This document shows, in pieces, positions 14,101 through 29,100 of a stretch of DNA of 64,000 nt. The stretch is from Phoronis australis (taxonomy: Eukaryota; Phoronida; Phoronidae). The number at the start of each line of letters is the position of its first letter. Positions within the stretch are counted from its first letter, which is position 1. The position numbers and the translations under genes are program-made. The DNA is taken from NCBI GenBank assembly GCA_002633005.1, contig NMRA01000225.1:488547-552546 (forward strand). The letters are read 5' to 3'. The notes below the pieces were generated by a model, which saw nothing but the letters and a program-made list of their open reading frames with translations, had not been told where the DNA came from and did no database searches.

Positions 14101-17100
14101 ATAGGTTAACCATACTTTGTGCAGACAATACCTCGCGGGCAAGATTTAAAACGCATTAGCTTCAAAACTCTGCATTGTTCATGAACAGAGCAGGCACTTC
14201 TAGTGTTTTCGTATTGTTGGTCCCTGTGCATATTTTGGGCCACAAAGGAGTTTGGTATGGCGTCAGGGGCAGGTGTAGGGGTGGGAGTCCTCAAGCTGCT
14301 AAAGCGTAGTCATGTATCATAGTTCAATATTCCAGATGTAAAAATCATACGTACTCCTGTTATGATGCTTTGAGTGATTTTTTTCTAAGTTAACATTTAA
14401 CAACTCATCAGGTTCAAATTGCTTGGCATTCCATAAGCTAGTGCTGTCCGAGTTAATTGGCTTTTCTAGAAAGATTTCCCATCTAATGTGATGAATGACG
14501 CTTTCCAAGAAGTTGCTTGGCTTTACAAGTAAAAAAACTTCAATCACATGATTTATTTGTGAAAATTATTTTTCAAATTAGTTGCCAGTTCCTTCCAAAG
14601 CTAGTATTATAACTTGGCAGCAGCCTGTCCAACAGCATTCTTTGAACACACACCCATCTTTGCGATGTTCCAATGATGTTCACTCACGCTATCTGCATCC
14701 TTGATGTTTCTTCATGGTGCAATATTAAAGCAGACAGACGAGAGACATAAGAAAACCAATTAGTAATATTATGAAGCAAAGTGCTAACATGCCAATAAAA
14801 GTGCTATCTCAGTGGTTACTATATATGTGTGTAAAATCAGTAACAGATGCCAAGCAGGTAAAATATCGAGCAACTGTGTGGTGGTTTTAGTGAATGCTCA
14901 AGGCAAATTTACTTCAGTGATGGGCAAAATAATGTAAATGTGGAATATACTTACTTCCTTATGATGAGACCATGGTCATGAAATATAGTTGTCATTTGAA
15001 TCATTAGTTTTCATATCACAGTCTCTTGGTTGTTTGCTTTATTGGTGCATCACAAATAACCATCAAAGATATAGAGAGCTAAAGACTATCAAATATTGTT
15101 AAAAATTATAGTAATATTTGAAAAAAGGTGCAGGTATACTGTAAATATACTAGTTATGTGAAAAATAGCTCTAAATCTTACCTGACCCCATGTATCTAGG
15201 GAGCTGGAGTGAGTTCACTGTATCATTAGTCAGGTCGGAGATTCCACACATTTCACCTTGACTTGTTTCTACTCATCATTTTGCACTGTCAATTAGCATG
15301 GAGCCCAGGCAAGTCGGTGTCTCTAGCTTGACTGTTCATTTACATTGTCCCCAAAATGATGAGGCAACCGCGTCAGGTAATCTGAAGCTGGGATGTATTT
15401 TGTGTAAACTTTGTGTGTATGTTCATGTGGTGGTTGAAGGTGTGTGCGTGCAGGTCGTGAATGTCCTGAAGATAATGTAGGAGCTGGCAACATTCTTAAA
15501 ATGTGGTTGGTGCATAAATGACAGGTGTAATTCTCTTTCGATAGGATACCTGCTTTCTTCCGGTAAATTCACATCATCCGGGTATGATTAAGGGGGTTCC
15601 GAGGGTAGTCATGCCTCTACTTTGCAGCCATTATAATTCCATATCCTGCCATATTTTATTCAAAATTCAAAGGGATTCTAATCTGTGTTCTGGTGATTTT
15701 TCCCCAAGCTGCCCCCACCTTCCAAACCTCTGACCTCTCTTTGTCTCAAAGTGGAATATGTGGTTCAACGGAGGCCATGTGGCCATTCATTACAATCATT
15801 CTTTACTTGCCCACAGCATCAGTTACTGCACATAGGGTTTAGCTTAATATCACAAGGAATTGTCGAACAACGTTAATCAAACTTTTGAGTAATTGTTAAG
15901 TCTGCTGGGCACAGTGAGTCTACCTTGAGCAGCCATTATAATTCCATCCCTGCCATATTTTATAACGGATTCTAAACGTGGTTTTGGTGATTTTACCCCA
16001 AACTGTCCTCGTCTTCTAAACCTCTGTCCTCTCTGTGTCTCAAAGTATTTTGTTCATCAGTGGTTGATGGAGGACATGAGGCCATTGTTCTTTAACTTGC
16101 CTTAAGCACATATGCGGATTTAGCTGAATATCACAAGGAATTGTAGAACTTTAATCTAATTTTTGCATATTTGTCGAAGCCTACTGCATGCAATGAGCCC
16201 ACAATAGTGCCAGTTTGCCAGTCAGATACAATATGTACACAACCTCCTGCAATTATTTTTTAAATCTACTGAGCATAACAATTGGTTTTCAAAGGTTAGA
16301 TTGTTAAGTCGGCATTAAGTTGGTTTTAGTCAAATTCTGGGTAGCCTTGTAAGTATGTTTGTGTAATTTCATTCCTGAAATATTGAGAATCTTAGTTATT
16401 AAAATTGGTGCACGCGTAAGCTCAGTATTTCTGTCTTTTGCTCTTTCTTCATCTCCATGCAGTCCTCACCATATCTAGCCATGTAACTTGTTGTTATCTA
16501 AAGGTGCGATTCAGTAGGGGATATCAGGTGGCCATAACTATGTGTTGAACACACTTTGTGCCAGTAACTGAATTAACCCACTTCTACTGAGCATCACTTA
16601 TTGGATTAGGCTGCTACATGCTGTTTACCAAGACAACACATAGCGAAGATCGTCACGAATTTTGTATTTTTAACACGTACTTAATATTCTTACGCAAAGT
16701 TGTTCATTGAATGTACATGGTCTTCATTTAACTGTCACAGGTCAAGTAAGATATGAAATATTATAGTTATTAATTGATGTTAGTTTTGCCTCCCAAGTGT
16801 TCAGAACACCCAGAACTAAAATCTGTATAAATTTAATAACTCAGGACAATCTTCTTGATAGGTTTTGATGAGCGATGTTTGAATGAAGGTCAGTTCTATA
16901 GACACCTACCTTTGTCATCCTAGACTGGAAAAATGTGGTGTGTGGCCAATCTGAAGGAAATAAATTATTTGGGTGAGGCAGTTAGCGATTTCTTGATCAT
17001 TCTCAAATTTTCCAACAGTTGTTCACTGTCCCTTGTGTTGACATGACCTTCTGCTCATTCTTAATTTTTGAGGTATGTTAAGGACCCTAGAAAAATGTTG

Positions 17101-20100
17101 GAACATTGTATCTCAGAATTTGCAGAGCAGGTTCACAATGCAACTTTCAGGTACTATGCTGTGTACAATGTTATCCAAAACATTTAGTAATGATTGTTTT
17201 TGTTATGTTCACTTTTTGCTTGAGGGACTATCGAAAAATAGGACATCAGTTTTATGAGAAAATTAAGAACAAAAAGAAAACAATGAAGTGTTTTGCCTGA
17301 TGTATAAAGGTACTGCATGTCTGGAACACAAGCTTCTATGACTTAGCGTTGTTAAAATTGATGATAAAACAAGGCATTGTGTCCTAAACAACAATGCACA
17401 ACAATCATTTATGGAACACCACTTAAGTGTGGAAGCAGCGATTATCGTGTGAAAGTTGGACAATATTTTTATGTTATTGATCTTTTTAGTTTTCCTTACA
17501 GTGAGGTCACATGGCCTAATTAGTGGCAGATTGGTATAAAGTCCAAAATCATATTCTACGGAATTACTGCTTTGCAAAAATATATGTTTTTTGCCTTATT
17601 AAATTCTATAATTTTGTAGGTATTTGGCTAAATGTGCTGAGTTGTAAATAAGGTTCTAGAAATTAATGTATACACAAATCATTGAGTCCTCCTCAGCATT
17701 CACACTTAGTGTGTCAATCTTGATGTCCTCATAATCTCAGTATAAACATTCACAACAGTTTCAATCCATCATGCTACATTCTGACATAATCTACCTACAG
17801 TACTGTTTATATAACATCTCCTATTACTGGTAATCCAGTAAGCTGAGTTGGGCTGTTCATTGGTGGCTGGTTTAATTTGAGCTGTCCAACTGGTTGCTGT
17901 CTGCCTGGTGTAACATTTCTGCCAGAGTGCACAGGAGTTAGCTTCAGGTTGACTGAATAAATTGTGGACATAGTCTGCACTTAGATTAGAAGCTTCGGAT
18001 ACCGTATCCCAGGGTTCAACAGTTTTAAGTTGAAACTTGATGTCGCCTTTACAACAGTGGATGTAGGTGTAATTCTTGTTTGTAACCATGTCAGATGTTG
18101 AGGCATCATCGGACAATCACCAGGAAGTGCTTGACGACAGCGTGGAGTCGTGTGACAGCTCGCCGCGACAAATGGACGTCAGTGAGACAAACCGTTATGA
18201 ACAGGAGGCAGCGTTGGCGCTACAAACAAACGGTGATGGTGAGGATGATGATGAGCCTGTCATTGACTTTCATAGTTCTATGACCTATTGGAAGCAGGTG
18301 ATGGCTGAGAGGAGTGCAGGTAAAAAGTGTCTGGTGTACTGCTTAGAGCTATGAGTTGACGACCAGGTTTGGTTTGAGAAATTATCAGTTTATGGTCAGG
18401 CGTTGTGACTATTTCCCCTGTAATGGTTCTGATTCTGGCGTTTAACCTGTGGCTTCAGGTTACTTTTTTGTTGCGTACCTTATGGTTTGCACCTGTAGTG
18501 TTTATATTCCAAATCTGCATTATTTTACCTGTAATTACGGTAAATCGGTTGTGTGGATTAATTAAAACAGCTGTATAGTTGGTTAATTGCTTGGCATTTT
18601 ACGTACCTCTATTGTATCTGTTCACTAATGTATGTATAGCAGGCACAGTTTGCACTTTTGTTGGCGTGTTAGCACTTGACTCCATAATTTTGACCAATTC
18701 AGGTGATGTGAAACTCCACAAGTCTTTAAGCAGTGGTCACATCGCAGCAGTCTAGTAATGAGATGGAACTAACAGGCCTAGTGGTTCATGGATAAGGTGC
18801 ATTAACTTTGCAGACACCTGCTGTAATTGCTCCAAGTGTAATGGAGATTGGCATTGGGTGAAGGGGACAGCTTGAAATGTTTAATATCCACCCATTTAGG
18901 AAGTTATATATGGACTTTTGGCAGAAAAGTATGCCAGGTTTGTTTGGAACTTCCGAGACAAAGTCGATCACATTTTGTGGAATGTTCTACTCAGACACCC
19001 CTCTTTGGGGCTATAAACCAAACCTGTTTGTAAATGTTCAATTGTCTTTTTACGAGTCATTACATTTCAGTGAATCAGTAAGAGAACAACTGCCTTGCTG
19101 TCAACAATTTCACGAACAATTTCAGTACCTGTTGATATTTGTGGTTGGAAAAAAGGAGCTTTTCTGTAGTTTCCAACTCTCAAAGTGAACCCCTTTGTGG
19201 AGAATTGAATTGGAAATTAAACTTTAAGGCACTTTCTTGGGGAAGTACGTTAGAAAGGGCAAGATTTCATAGGGGAACTGGTTGTAAAAGGTCACTTGTC
19301 TGAGCTAGGTGTTCCTGTTTGTCGCTTCTGTGAGATTACCTCTCCTGTGTGGTGTTATGGCCTTTAGTGAATGAATGGAAATATTTATTGTAGACTTACA
19401 AAACAACCCTCTGCAGAATTGATTGTGTGCTTTCCATATGATACCAGTACTAACAAGAGAGAGACAAACATAAACAAGATGTAAATACAGTCTGTCAGTT
19501 AAACTATATTGAGCTCTTGTTGGGTGTGCATTTAATGTTCTTCAGTTTGGGCTTCATCTGAACTTGGCATACTGTTGCTGTTTAAGGGACCTGAGTACTG
19601 TTATCAGGGGTTATTAAGTCTTAAAAAGTCATAAGTCAAAGGACAAAAATTGGCCAGGCTTGGACATCGTCTGGGTTTAATTTCGTCATTATAATTGAGA
19701 TGAGCTCCCAACTTTGATATGTCATGGATGATGTCTGAAATGTGTGTGAAAGGATAAAAAGTTTTAAATTCAGTTGTTGCAGTGTATAACATGGAAAGAA
19801 TTCTTCAGTTTGGAACGCAATGTGGTGGTCGGGTGAAATTTCATTTTGTCAAAATTTTCAACAAGAATAAGTTTTTGGGAAAATTTAGTGCAGTTCTGAG
19901 TATATTGTTTTTGTCGTAAATTGAAGAATTTGTATTGGTTGAAAGTTAAAAGCCTGCAGCCAGGCAGTAACAGCTCCGTGAAATATCTACGTGTGGGCCA
20001 ATTACCATGAGGCAGGTGTCAGTATCTCCCGGAAACTTGGTTTGGGTTGGATTTCATCTACATGTGGCTGAAAGGTAAACTAGCCCTTGGTGGTTCAAGA

Positions 20101-23100
20101 AATGATCAACAGTAAGGCCTGTATCATGGCGACCAGAGAGGAATGAGGGTGGTCTCAAAAATTTGTATTGAATTTTGATTTTTATGGAACTTATTTGTTC
20201 ACTAGAATCATTATTTTTACAATATGCACCAGATAAGGCATCCAAAACTGAGCTTGTGGTTATTTTCTTGTACTACCAAAGATCTATCATTACGAGTTTT
20301 TCACTTTCATTTAGCACATCAGTACAAATGTACTGCTCAGTGCTTTAATGAATTCAGAATAATGTAGAAGGGAGCACATGATAGTTTTATTTTGGATTTT
20401 CTTTTAGTTTCATTACATACCACTTGTAGCGCTGTGTCAAAAGTCCGAGTTGTCGATATACTCATCAGCGATATAGCTTTATCTTACATTGTTTTCGTAT
20501 GTTTAATAGCATTTGCCAACCTCTAGATGGTTGTTAACCTCCCCTCCATCATAAAAAATTAAGTGTTTTGATTTTCACCACTTATTACTGTAACAATGTC
20601 AAATTAGAGTGATTCCAGGGCTGAGAAAGAATTCACATTTCATTTTTTCTTACGACCATTTTTATTTTGTGCACAGAGTGTAATCTTGAGGTATACCAAG
20701 CTGCCAGTTCCTTACAAACTTAGAAAACACATTTTCGTCTGAATGTGGAACAGTTTGAGACAAAGTTCATAGCATTGAGTAATCTAAATCAACCATTCGT
20801 TTCTTTGAGGGAACGCTTGTTTGAAGCTGCTTCAAGTTTCTGTAGACATTAACTCTTAGAATTGTCCATGAATCGCTTGTCATTATGCTGTCTTTGTTAA
20901 GGAGGAGATTCTTGTGTTGAAGTATGTTGCTGTTTTGAGTGAGTTGTGTTTCATTTTCACTTCTAAGCACCAAGCTGGAAATAACTATCATTTCAAATCA
21001 GTCTAGGCCACGGATAGTTCCGGGAATTGATCTGTCTTTGTTGTCAAAATTATTCAGTTTGGGACAGAGTAAAAATTCATTTGCTGTTTTTATTGTTACT
21101 GCTTTGTAAGTTTGGCTTTCTCCCCATTAAGTTTCTCTATTGTCTATGTTTCTGTTTATTTTAAAAGTGTTTTAATTTTGAACTGAACTTGCAAAGCATG
21201 ACTAAAGCAAAAGTAATGCAAGTCCCAATTTTTCAGAATTAGAAATTCGTGTTAGGTGTCATAAACTCATGACACTGTCCCAAGTTGAAGGCTTTTTGCT
21301 GTAAGATTTTGAAATATCTAAATAACTGGATTATTTTTTGGTCTGTTACAGGATTCTCTGACGGTGTTTAGTTGATTCTGTGTCAACTTATTTTTAGCAG
21401 CGCTTTCTATTCAATATTGTTTTCATTTCAGTTTTCTGTGGATGTCCACTCCAACAGCATGACTGTACTTCCTTGTATATTACTGTTCAACGTTGAATCT
21501 TATTTTTTCCATCATTTCAGAACCTTCCGATGGAAATGGACCTCTTGGTAAGTTGAAAGCTTGAATGACTTAATTAATAACCCAGAACGGCAGCCGTTCA
21601 ATAGGGCAACTGTCGTTCTGACTTCATGAGCCATCACTGGCAAAATGGGCATCAGCTGTGTGTTCAATAAAACTTCACTGTTCACCAACGCTTGTTGGAA
21701 AGCCCAAGTGCCCTGTTTGTGAAAAACAATGATGTTTTGCACGATTTACATAGTCTTGATTAAATAATTTAATGTAAGAGACTGCATGCCATTGAATCCA
21801 CCCCTTATGAAAGGTATTGGATTATAAAGCTCAAACTGTGATCTACCAGTAAAATGGGGTACAATAGAACTCGCGTAAATCACTGTGTTTGGTCGAGTTG
21901 GGTTTTCGTTAAAGGTATTGTCAACCTAGGAGAGGTCCTTTCACACGCCGTCATTCAATTCAGAATAAAGTATATGACTGAAAAATTTTTAATTCATACT
22001 TTAAAACATCCTAAAATTGCTGGTGATCTCTGGTCCATGATGGGCATATTTTGTGAAAAGAAACTTTTTCAACCATCAAAATGCCTTTTTAGGGCAATGT
22101 CCCAGTTCCGGGGTATTAATTTTTGACGGCTATTATGTGCATTGTCTGAAAGAAAGGCGCAGTTCCATCAGCCATAGTCCATGAAATCATTGTGCAAATT
22201 TTGAAGAGAATTGACCATGCACCCAAGAGAAATCGGTGTTGAAAACTTCTAAAAGTGCCCGAATGTAATGTAACGATTTGCCACAGACTTGTACCAGTCA
22301 ATAGATGTCTTAACAACTTGCATATTTGAAACATAAATGTTGCGATTTAACGAATTTTATAAGTATAACTAAAAATATAGTTAAAATACAGACAGTTATA
22401 CAACACTAGGGAGCTGACAGTGGGGTTAATTTGAGTAAATCTTTCGTAAACTGCTCCAACAAAGTTCCATGCAATGGCTGTTTTTAGAACTAGCTCTTGG
22501 CCATGCAGATATGGCATATTTCACAGTGCTCTCAGTATGATTGTATCTCACTCGTGTGAGTTTCACTGCTGTACCATTGATGAACCTGAGTGTGTTAAAG
22601 TTTCCTGAATGTGCACACCTGTACCCATCATTAGTTTGTACAAGGTTGTCGGACCTGTTTCTCATTACAAGCAATATTGGATTCTTGACCTTGAATAACA
22701 CTGAGCCGGGATAAACTCCAGCTCAGGATCACAGGTAATGCGAAACTAAAAATGCTGAAATGAGATGGAATGCAAATGCCAACAGACAGGAAGGCATTCC
22801 AGTGTCTGTTAGCAGGCAAGCACTAACTTGTAGCCAGAGTGGATAGGTTTCCTGTATATAATGCCTCAGGGTGTACTTTGTAATATGAATTGGTTAACTC
22901 TGAAGTTGACTGGCTTATCAGTTTTAATTGTAGCTGCTGACTTCTGATTGAAGAGAATTTCCATGCCATTGGCAATTTAAGGTTTAGCCAAAATTATTCA
23001 AGAACTAACGGTCATAACTTGTTGCCTGAGAATCGACTAGTTCTACAGCATGTACTTTCCCTCTGCACTGTTTGTGATGCATGTGTTTAGGCAGTGCTGT

Positions 23101-26100
23101 AGTGGTAAAATTAGAGGTAAGTAGGCACCCAAAGCCCACCGTATCACCTTGAGCACTGAACGTAACTTACAGTGAGTAGGCACTACGTTTAAATGCCAAA
23201 ATGTGGTTGGCTGCGCCTACGTGCGCCTACGCCCCACTACAGCACTGTATTTAGGCCCATGCACCTTGATGTTGAGGTGTGCCTATATCTGGAGCAAGGT
23301 GCATGCTTTTGTTTGTGAAAAAATTGAACAACTTTTTAAAATGGCACGTAAGCAGTTGGTTGGGAATAAGTGGGACCGTGGCTGTAGAGGGGCTATCAAG
23401 GGAAGTGAAGTTTGGGGCGATTCTGGGGGGACATGTTACAAAGTGCTGTGGTTTTTTTACGATTTGGTCGCATTTTCTTGAGGTGCTCTTTTGTACACAG
23501 GCCTTGGATTTCTCTGGGTATTTCGTTCCAACTTAAAAAATTCTATAGTGTGCTTATGAAGTGGCGTATCGCATAGCCTATGAGTGACATTTTGTGGTTT
23601 GATAAAATTTCCTGAGTTTTGGCCTGTTCTTGGTTTTCATACATCCGTGTAGGGCATACCTTGATCTGTGCACTCCTACAGAACCTACGCTGAGTTGCAT
23701 TGCTGTCTGTGATTGTCTTATTTATTCAAACTTAATCGAAACAATTTTCATCCACTTGATTGACTGCATAATCCATGTTCATTCAGTTTCAACTCACATG
23801 ATTATGTCGTCAATGCAACTGTATGTGTGTGTATTTAGGCCCATGCGATTTAGTGGCTTAGGTGCCAAAGTCTTTCGCATATATGCACGTGAGCATATAC
23901 TGCTTCAGACGGGCTTCCCTTGTTTGTGCCCATGTCTTGAATTGGATATTTTTATCATGTCTTTTTGTTCATTCTCAGTAGTACTGAAACCTTTAATTAA
24001 ATAACATTTTAACGTCTAGTAGAGAAGTCATGCATTACTCATGGGCTTTTGTAAAACCTTGAACCTTGGTTTTACACCATATTAACTGTAGGTGCATCTG
24101 TCTAAATTCTGATGTAGGCGCAGATTCACGTACACCGGCCAATGGCAATAGTGTGGAGTGTTTTCAATGGATTGTTTTACTTTCAGCCTCCCCCACTAGG
24201 AGTGATAACTTGAAGAGTCCACCACCACCGTCGCCGAAATCCAAGACAAACACTCCAGTCTCTAATGGACAGCAAGGTAACCTTTTTGCAATAGCTCTTG
24301 AATCACGTGATGTGGCCAATAGGTGGCGTGCAGACCAGGCCTAAAATGTTTGTGGTCAAACTCTTGAATGGTACATGCCACAAATAATCCAACAAAATGA
24401 TTACGACCGAATGCTAGTTGAATTCCTTGCCTGCTAACAGCCCAGTATGAAAGGAATTCACCATCAGAGGTCTTCGCCTATGACTAGTCGTGATGGAAAC
24501 GGAGATGTTGTCTCATTGATTTTGTGGTGTTGTGAAGTAATGTTGGGCTATGTGTGTTAGAAGGGGGGGAAGGGGAGTCCCTTTTGATAATATGCAGGAA
24601 TTCAACCTTGAGGTTATCCAACCCTATGGCCTCCACCCAATACAGTTGGTTGCTAAAGACAATCATTTTCCTGCGTTGTATCTCACCTGTGGTAGAACCT
24701 CCTTTTTGTCTTAACGCAGATCTCAAAAAACCTTATTGTGGCATTGATGTCAGTGTTTCATCAAACTGAAATTGATACCTTTGTTCAGAAGGGTACTTCT
24801 GCTCACTTTTTTACTTGACTGTGTTTGAAAGCATCACAGCCTCTGCTTTTGTACGAAATATAAGAAGGTTTCTCACGCAAATATTTCCATTCATGATTTA
24901 TGATCGGTCATTCATGATCTGTTGTACTCAGCACAAGCACGACCGCCTCCTGTGGCTCCAAAGCCTGCCAAAAACCCAGCACTTGAAAGGGCACCGAGTA
25001 TGGGTAAGATATTGCCTGCCAGTTGGTAGTGACACCTAGTGGCCTCTCATCCAAAGGTTTTTGTAGTTAACTGACACCTGTAGGTTTCATGTAATAGGCT
25101 AGTTCGTAACCCAAGCATGCTGTATGATTTGGGAAGCTTTGCTTCCTCAGGACACCCTTGATGCTAACCAATTATTGCTGTTGGAACCAAGGCATTTTAT
25201 TTAACATTCCTCACTAATCATATAGACGTATTATTCAAGTCACGAGGTCTTGCCTTTTGGGGCTTAACCTTAAACACTGATGCTAACATGTCTATAACTT
25301 GACTATCTCCTTACTTTCTGGTTTAAGATCCTAATCAATGCATCTCTCCAGAGGATGGGGGTAAGAGAGTAAACTTCGTTGTTCCCTTGGTACTAATAAA
25401 GTGTGTTTCGGGGTTTTTCTGACCTTAGCGCTGCTACTTGCATGTCATTCCTTTATAGTCGTCGGCTTTCTCTTAGAATCTATCTGATGTCTACTGGTCA
25501 TGGTTTCAAAAAGATTTCTTTATATTATCACGTATTTATCAAATTGTATGTGACTTGATTTTGCTAATTGATATCTTTGTCCGACCACTTTTTCATTTGT
25601 GATCCATTGCTACCAACTCTGTCTGTCTGGGTGACTTGTCTGCGAAGCTGTTCCCATCATGTATAGGATGGCATGTGCCAATTTTCAAAAGGATTGGAGG
25701 CCTACTACTGCTGTGGCCCTTAAGTGATATTTCTGTTTTTTGAATGTGCCTCTGTAGCTTCCATATTCCATTTTGGATTTTCATAAAATTTGGCTGGTAA
25801 ATTTCTATCGAGAAGGGGACAATACCTGCTCATTTTTGGACGGATCCCATTGGTACTGAACCCCCTACTGGTAGTTTTAGCGCCATGCCGTTCATTTTTG
25901 GTAACTGCCTCTCCGTCTTCCAAATTGCTTGAAGGACCAATATTCAGTACATTTAATTTCATTGTGGCAATTAAATTATTTTGTTAGCAGTTTGTCATCT
26001 GCCTCCATGTCTTCCAAACTGCTTGTAGGGTTGTAGTGAACTTCAGCAGATGCATTATTGTTTAGGATCGCATTGCGTCTGTTGATTTTCAAATTAACGT

Positions 26101-29100
26101 GATCACTTCTGCGCCACTTAGTGGCAAGTTTGCAGCTTTTTACATCTGCCTCAGTACCTATCAACTTCTTGATATATCTTCATGAAATTTGGTTCACGTA
26201 GGTGTGTGTCCATGGAAAAGATTACATTTGGACACTTTCGGGTCCAAACTTCGCACATACCTGACCTTTCCCCCTCAATGGTAGTTTAACCAATTGTGTT
26301 AATTTTGGACACTGTCTGCCTGTCTGTCTGCCAAACCACATGAATAGCTGTCATATCTGTTTCATGGTTGATGTTGAATTTCGGACGAATGTTGAATTAT
26401 TACCTTAGAAATTCTCATGACGGCCATTCTGGCTTGGCAAACTAATCTGCCTCGATGAGCAACTCAATGGGCCTGGTTTGAAAAATAACAACATGCCAGA
26501 TCTTAAGTCTAGGAATTATAATCATGAGAGTTGCAGTAAGTGGTCTCACTCGAAAGTTGGTTTGGACAAAGACGAACGCCTTGAAAGTGGAACTTGCTGG
26601 CTAATTTCTTTTCTATCCGATTGCTTTTGCCAAATTAGTCAGAAACACAACACTGTGTGACCACGATGTGAATAAGAAGTGGGCTGAAAATTGCCAAATG
26701 TTTTTAACAATGAATTTTGTGGCAAAATGATCCGCCTCAAATCACTGAACTGTGTCCAGTATTAGTATCGTGATGTGGTGCTGGGGAATACCACTGCATG
26801 ATGTGGGTTGTGTGAGCCCGCGAGTTATGTCATTAGTGCAAAGGTCACCTATTTCTAGAATTTTTTGATTTTCACATCAAATTGTGAATGAATACAACTG
26901 CACTTTGTTTAGCATAGATTATGTCAAAATAGCATTGTCGTTAAGTTCTGGCTATGCAATAAGCATTTGTTAGGAACATTCAAATGCATGATTGATGATG
27001 CAGCTGGTGAACTGAATGAGTTAGCCAGCCTAAGTCGCCACATTTATTCCCTGAGGGCACTGTAGTTGTTGACAGCAAAGCAGAGAATACAAATAGATCA
27101 GTAAAAGCCAGTACCCTGCTAGAGCACCGTTATGTGGTAGGGTATGTTTTTTTGCCTCTTAGTTCTTACCAGAGGGCCCATTTTGCTAGAAATCAAAACA
27201 GAAAAGTACAAGTTACACAGAAAAAGCATAGTTGGTCCTGGTCTCTACTCCAAATCATTTTGAGACCTGCATTCACTCACTATAAAAAAAGTTTCAGTTG
27301 AGGTTTTGTGAGTGTCTTAAAGGTGCACAAATGTACTATTAAAGCAAGGTCTGAAAAAAGCGAACTACTAAAAAAACACCACACTTCCAATTTTCAAAAA
27401 CGACACAGAAACGAGAACCAACTATACTTTTTTACCTTAGAACCTTAATAGCAGTAATTTAAGTCTTTTGCGGTGGCAAGTTTTAGTACACACTGAAAAA
27501 ATAACAAATGAATGGCTTCTGTTTCAGACATGGATGTGTCCAGTATTCCTGGTTTACAGCCGGTCCCTGAAGGCACTCCGGGATGGAAAAAGGCCATGAT
27601 AGAGAAGAAAAATAAAGAACTCGTTGAAAAATATCACGTAAGTACTGGTGCTCACATTCCATCAGATGAATGATGCGGCTAATCCGTCTTCACAGCTTTG
27701 ATTTGGGCTCACTGATATTCAGGTGTCCACCTAGACATAAGGTGCCAGTGTTTCTTGGGTCAGATAAGACATGTCTTGGTGTCTGGTTGTGACTGTCCAT
27801 AGTAAGCCTTTTCCAGTTAGTCAGCCAAAGCAAAATGGCAATCCAGAAATGCAGTGAATTTGTTAATGATTTAGACTGAACTGTTCACCATGGTAACTGT
27901 TCATGACCATGTCACATCACACTAATTAAGGTTTTGAGACTGCAGCTTAGGGCTCAGGTGTGTCGGTCAGTGTAACTAGAGAATAATTAGTGAATGAATA
28001 AATTATTACTTGTCTTTAACGTTGTGTGAAACAGGTTTAAATGTATTTATGAAACATTACAATTGATAGCACCCAGCCTGTGAAATTTGCTGTTTGCATT
28101 CCAGCCCTCTGTGTCTGGTAGAGAACATCTTTGCCATTACAATTACCCCCCTCTGAAAATGATCATGCTCTGTAGTTGCAACTGCATTTTTGCTGGCATG
28201 ACTGCGCAGTGCCATCAGCATTTTCAAGATTGCCTAAACTGTAATTGACCTGGAACAAATTATTCCATGAATATGCATTTGATTCATAAAAGTCAAAGTA
28301 AAGTCAAAGACATTGAACGGGTGACTATTTGGGTCAGTTATAAAAAATGCAATTTCTACTGGCTTAAACTGATTGTTCTTTAGTGTTGACTAATTTTCTA
28401 TTCAGTTTTCGAATACTGAGTGTCTTGCTACAGGTTTTGTTTGTGACGATGCAAGTGAATTTTACACTCACTACATTAATCTGGTTAAAAGGGCATTCAT
28501 TTACTGTTTGTTGAATTCTTAATCTAAGCACTTCATGATTCAAAAATATTACCATGCTCTTCTGATCTTGAATTGTTGCCACACGAGGCGGCAACTCCAG
28601 TCGCAGGCAATACATAAATGTGCCATTTCTGGGCCATAGCCAACCCTGAAGTGTTTTCTTGAGTCGCTGATAATATTGATGTTGTTGCTGTTGGTAACAG
28701 AACTAAAATCCTGTTGTCATGGTAACGAATCACCTGAGACTGAATGTATGGGAGTAAAAGGCCCAATTGGATTTTTGTTTTTACAGTGAATTCGCGCCAT
28801 TATCGGATGGCTTGCCATTTTGGGCCAAGAATAAATATTTCCAAAATGAATTTTCCGTAGTCCACGAAATTCGTACTAGGTCCATAAACTGTTTCTCAAT
28901 GGTCCTCGGACAATGTCATAAACATCGGATTTCTGTCCCGCAAATTTCGGACAAGGAAAATGTTAGAAACGCTAATTTTGGATCGACATAACTCTCATGC
29001 TGCTAAAGTGTTCAATGGACCATTACTACTCTATAAGGCTTGAACCCGAGAACCCGTATAACGGGCTCTGTAATTTTTACCAAAGTTGTCTTAATGATGT

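Noticed and set aside
15298-15376. Exon ending at GCGTCAG|GTAATC
   Set aside because: Both possible acceptors upstream lead to an in-frame TGA in phase 1.
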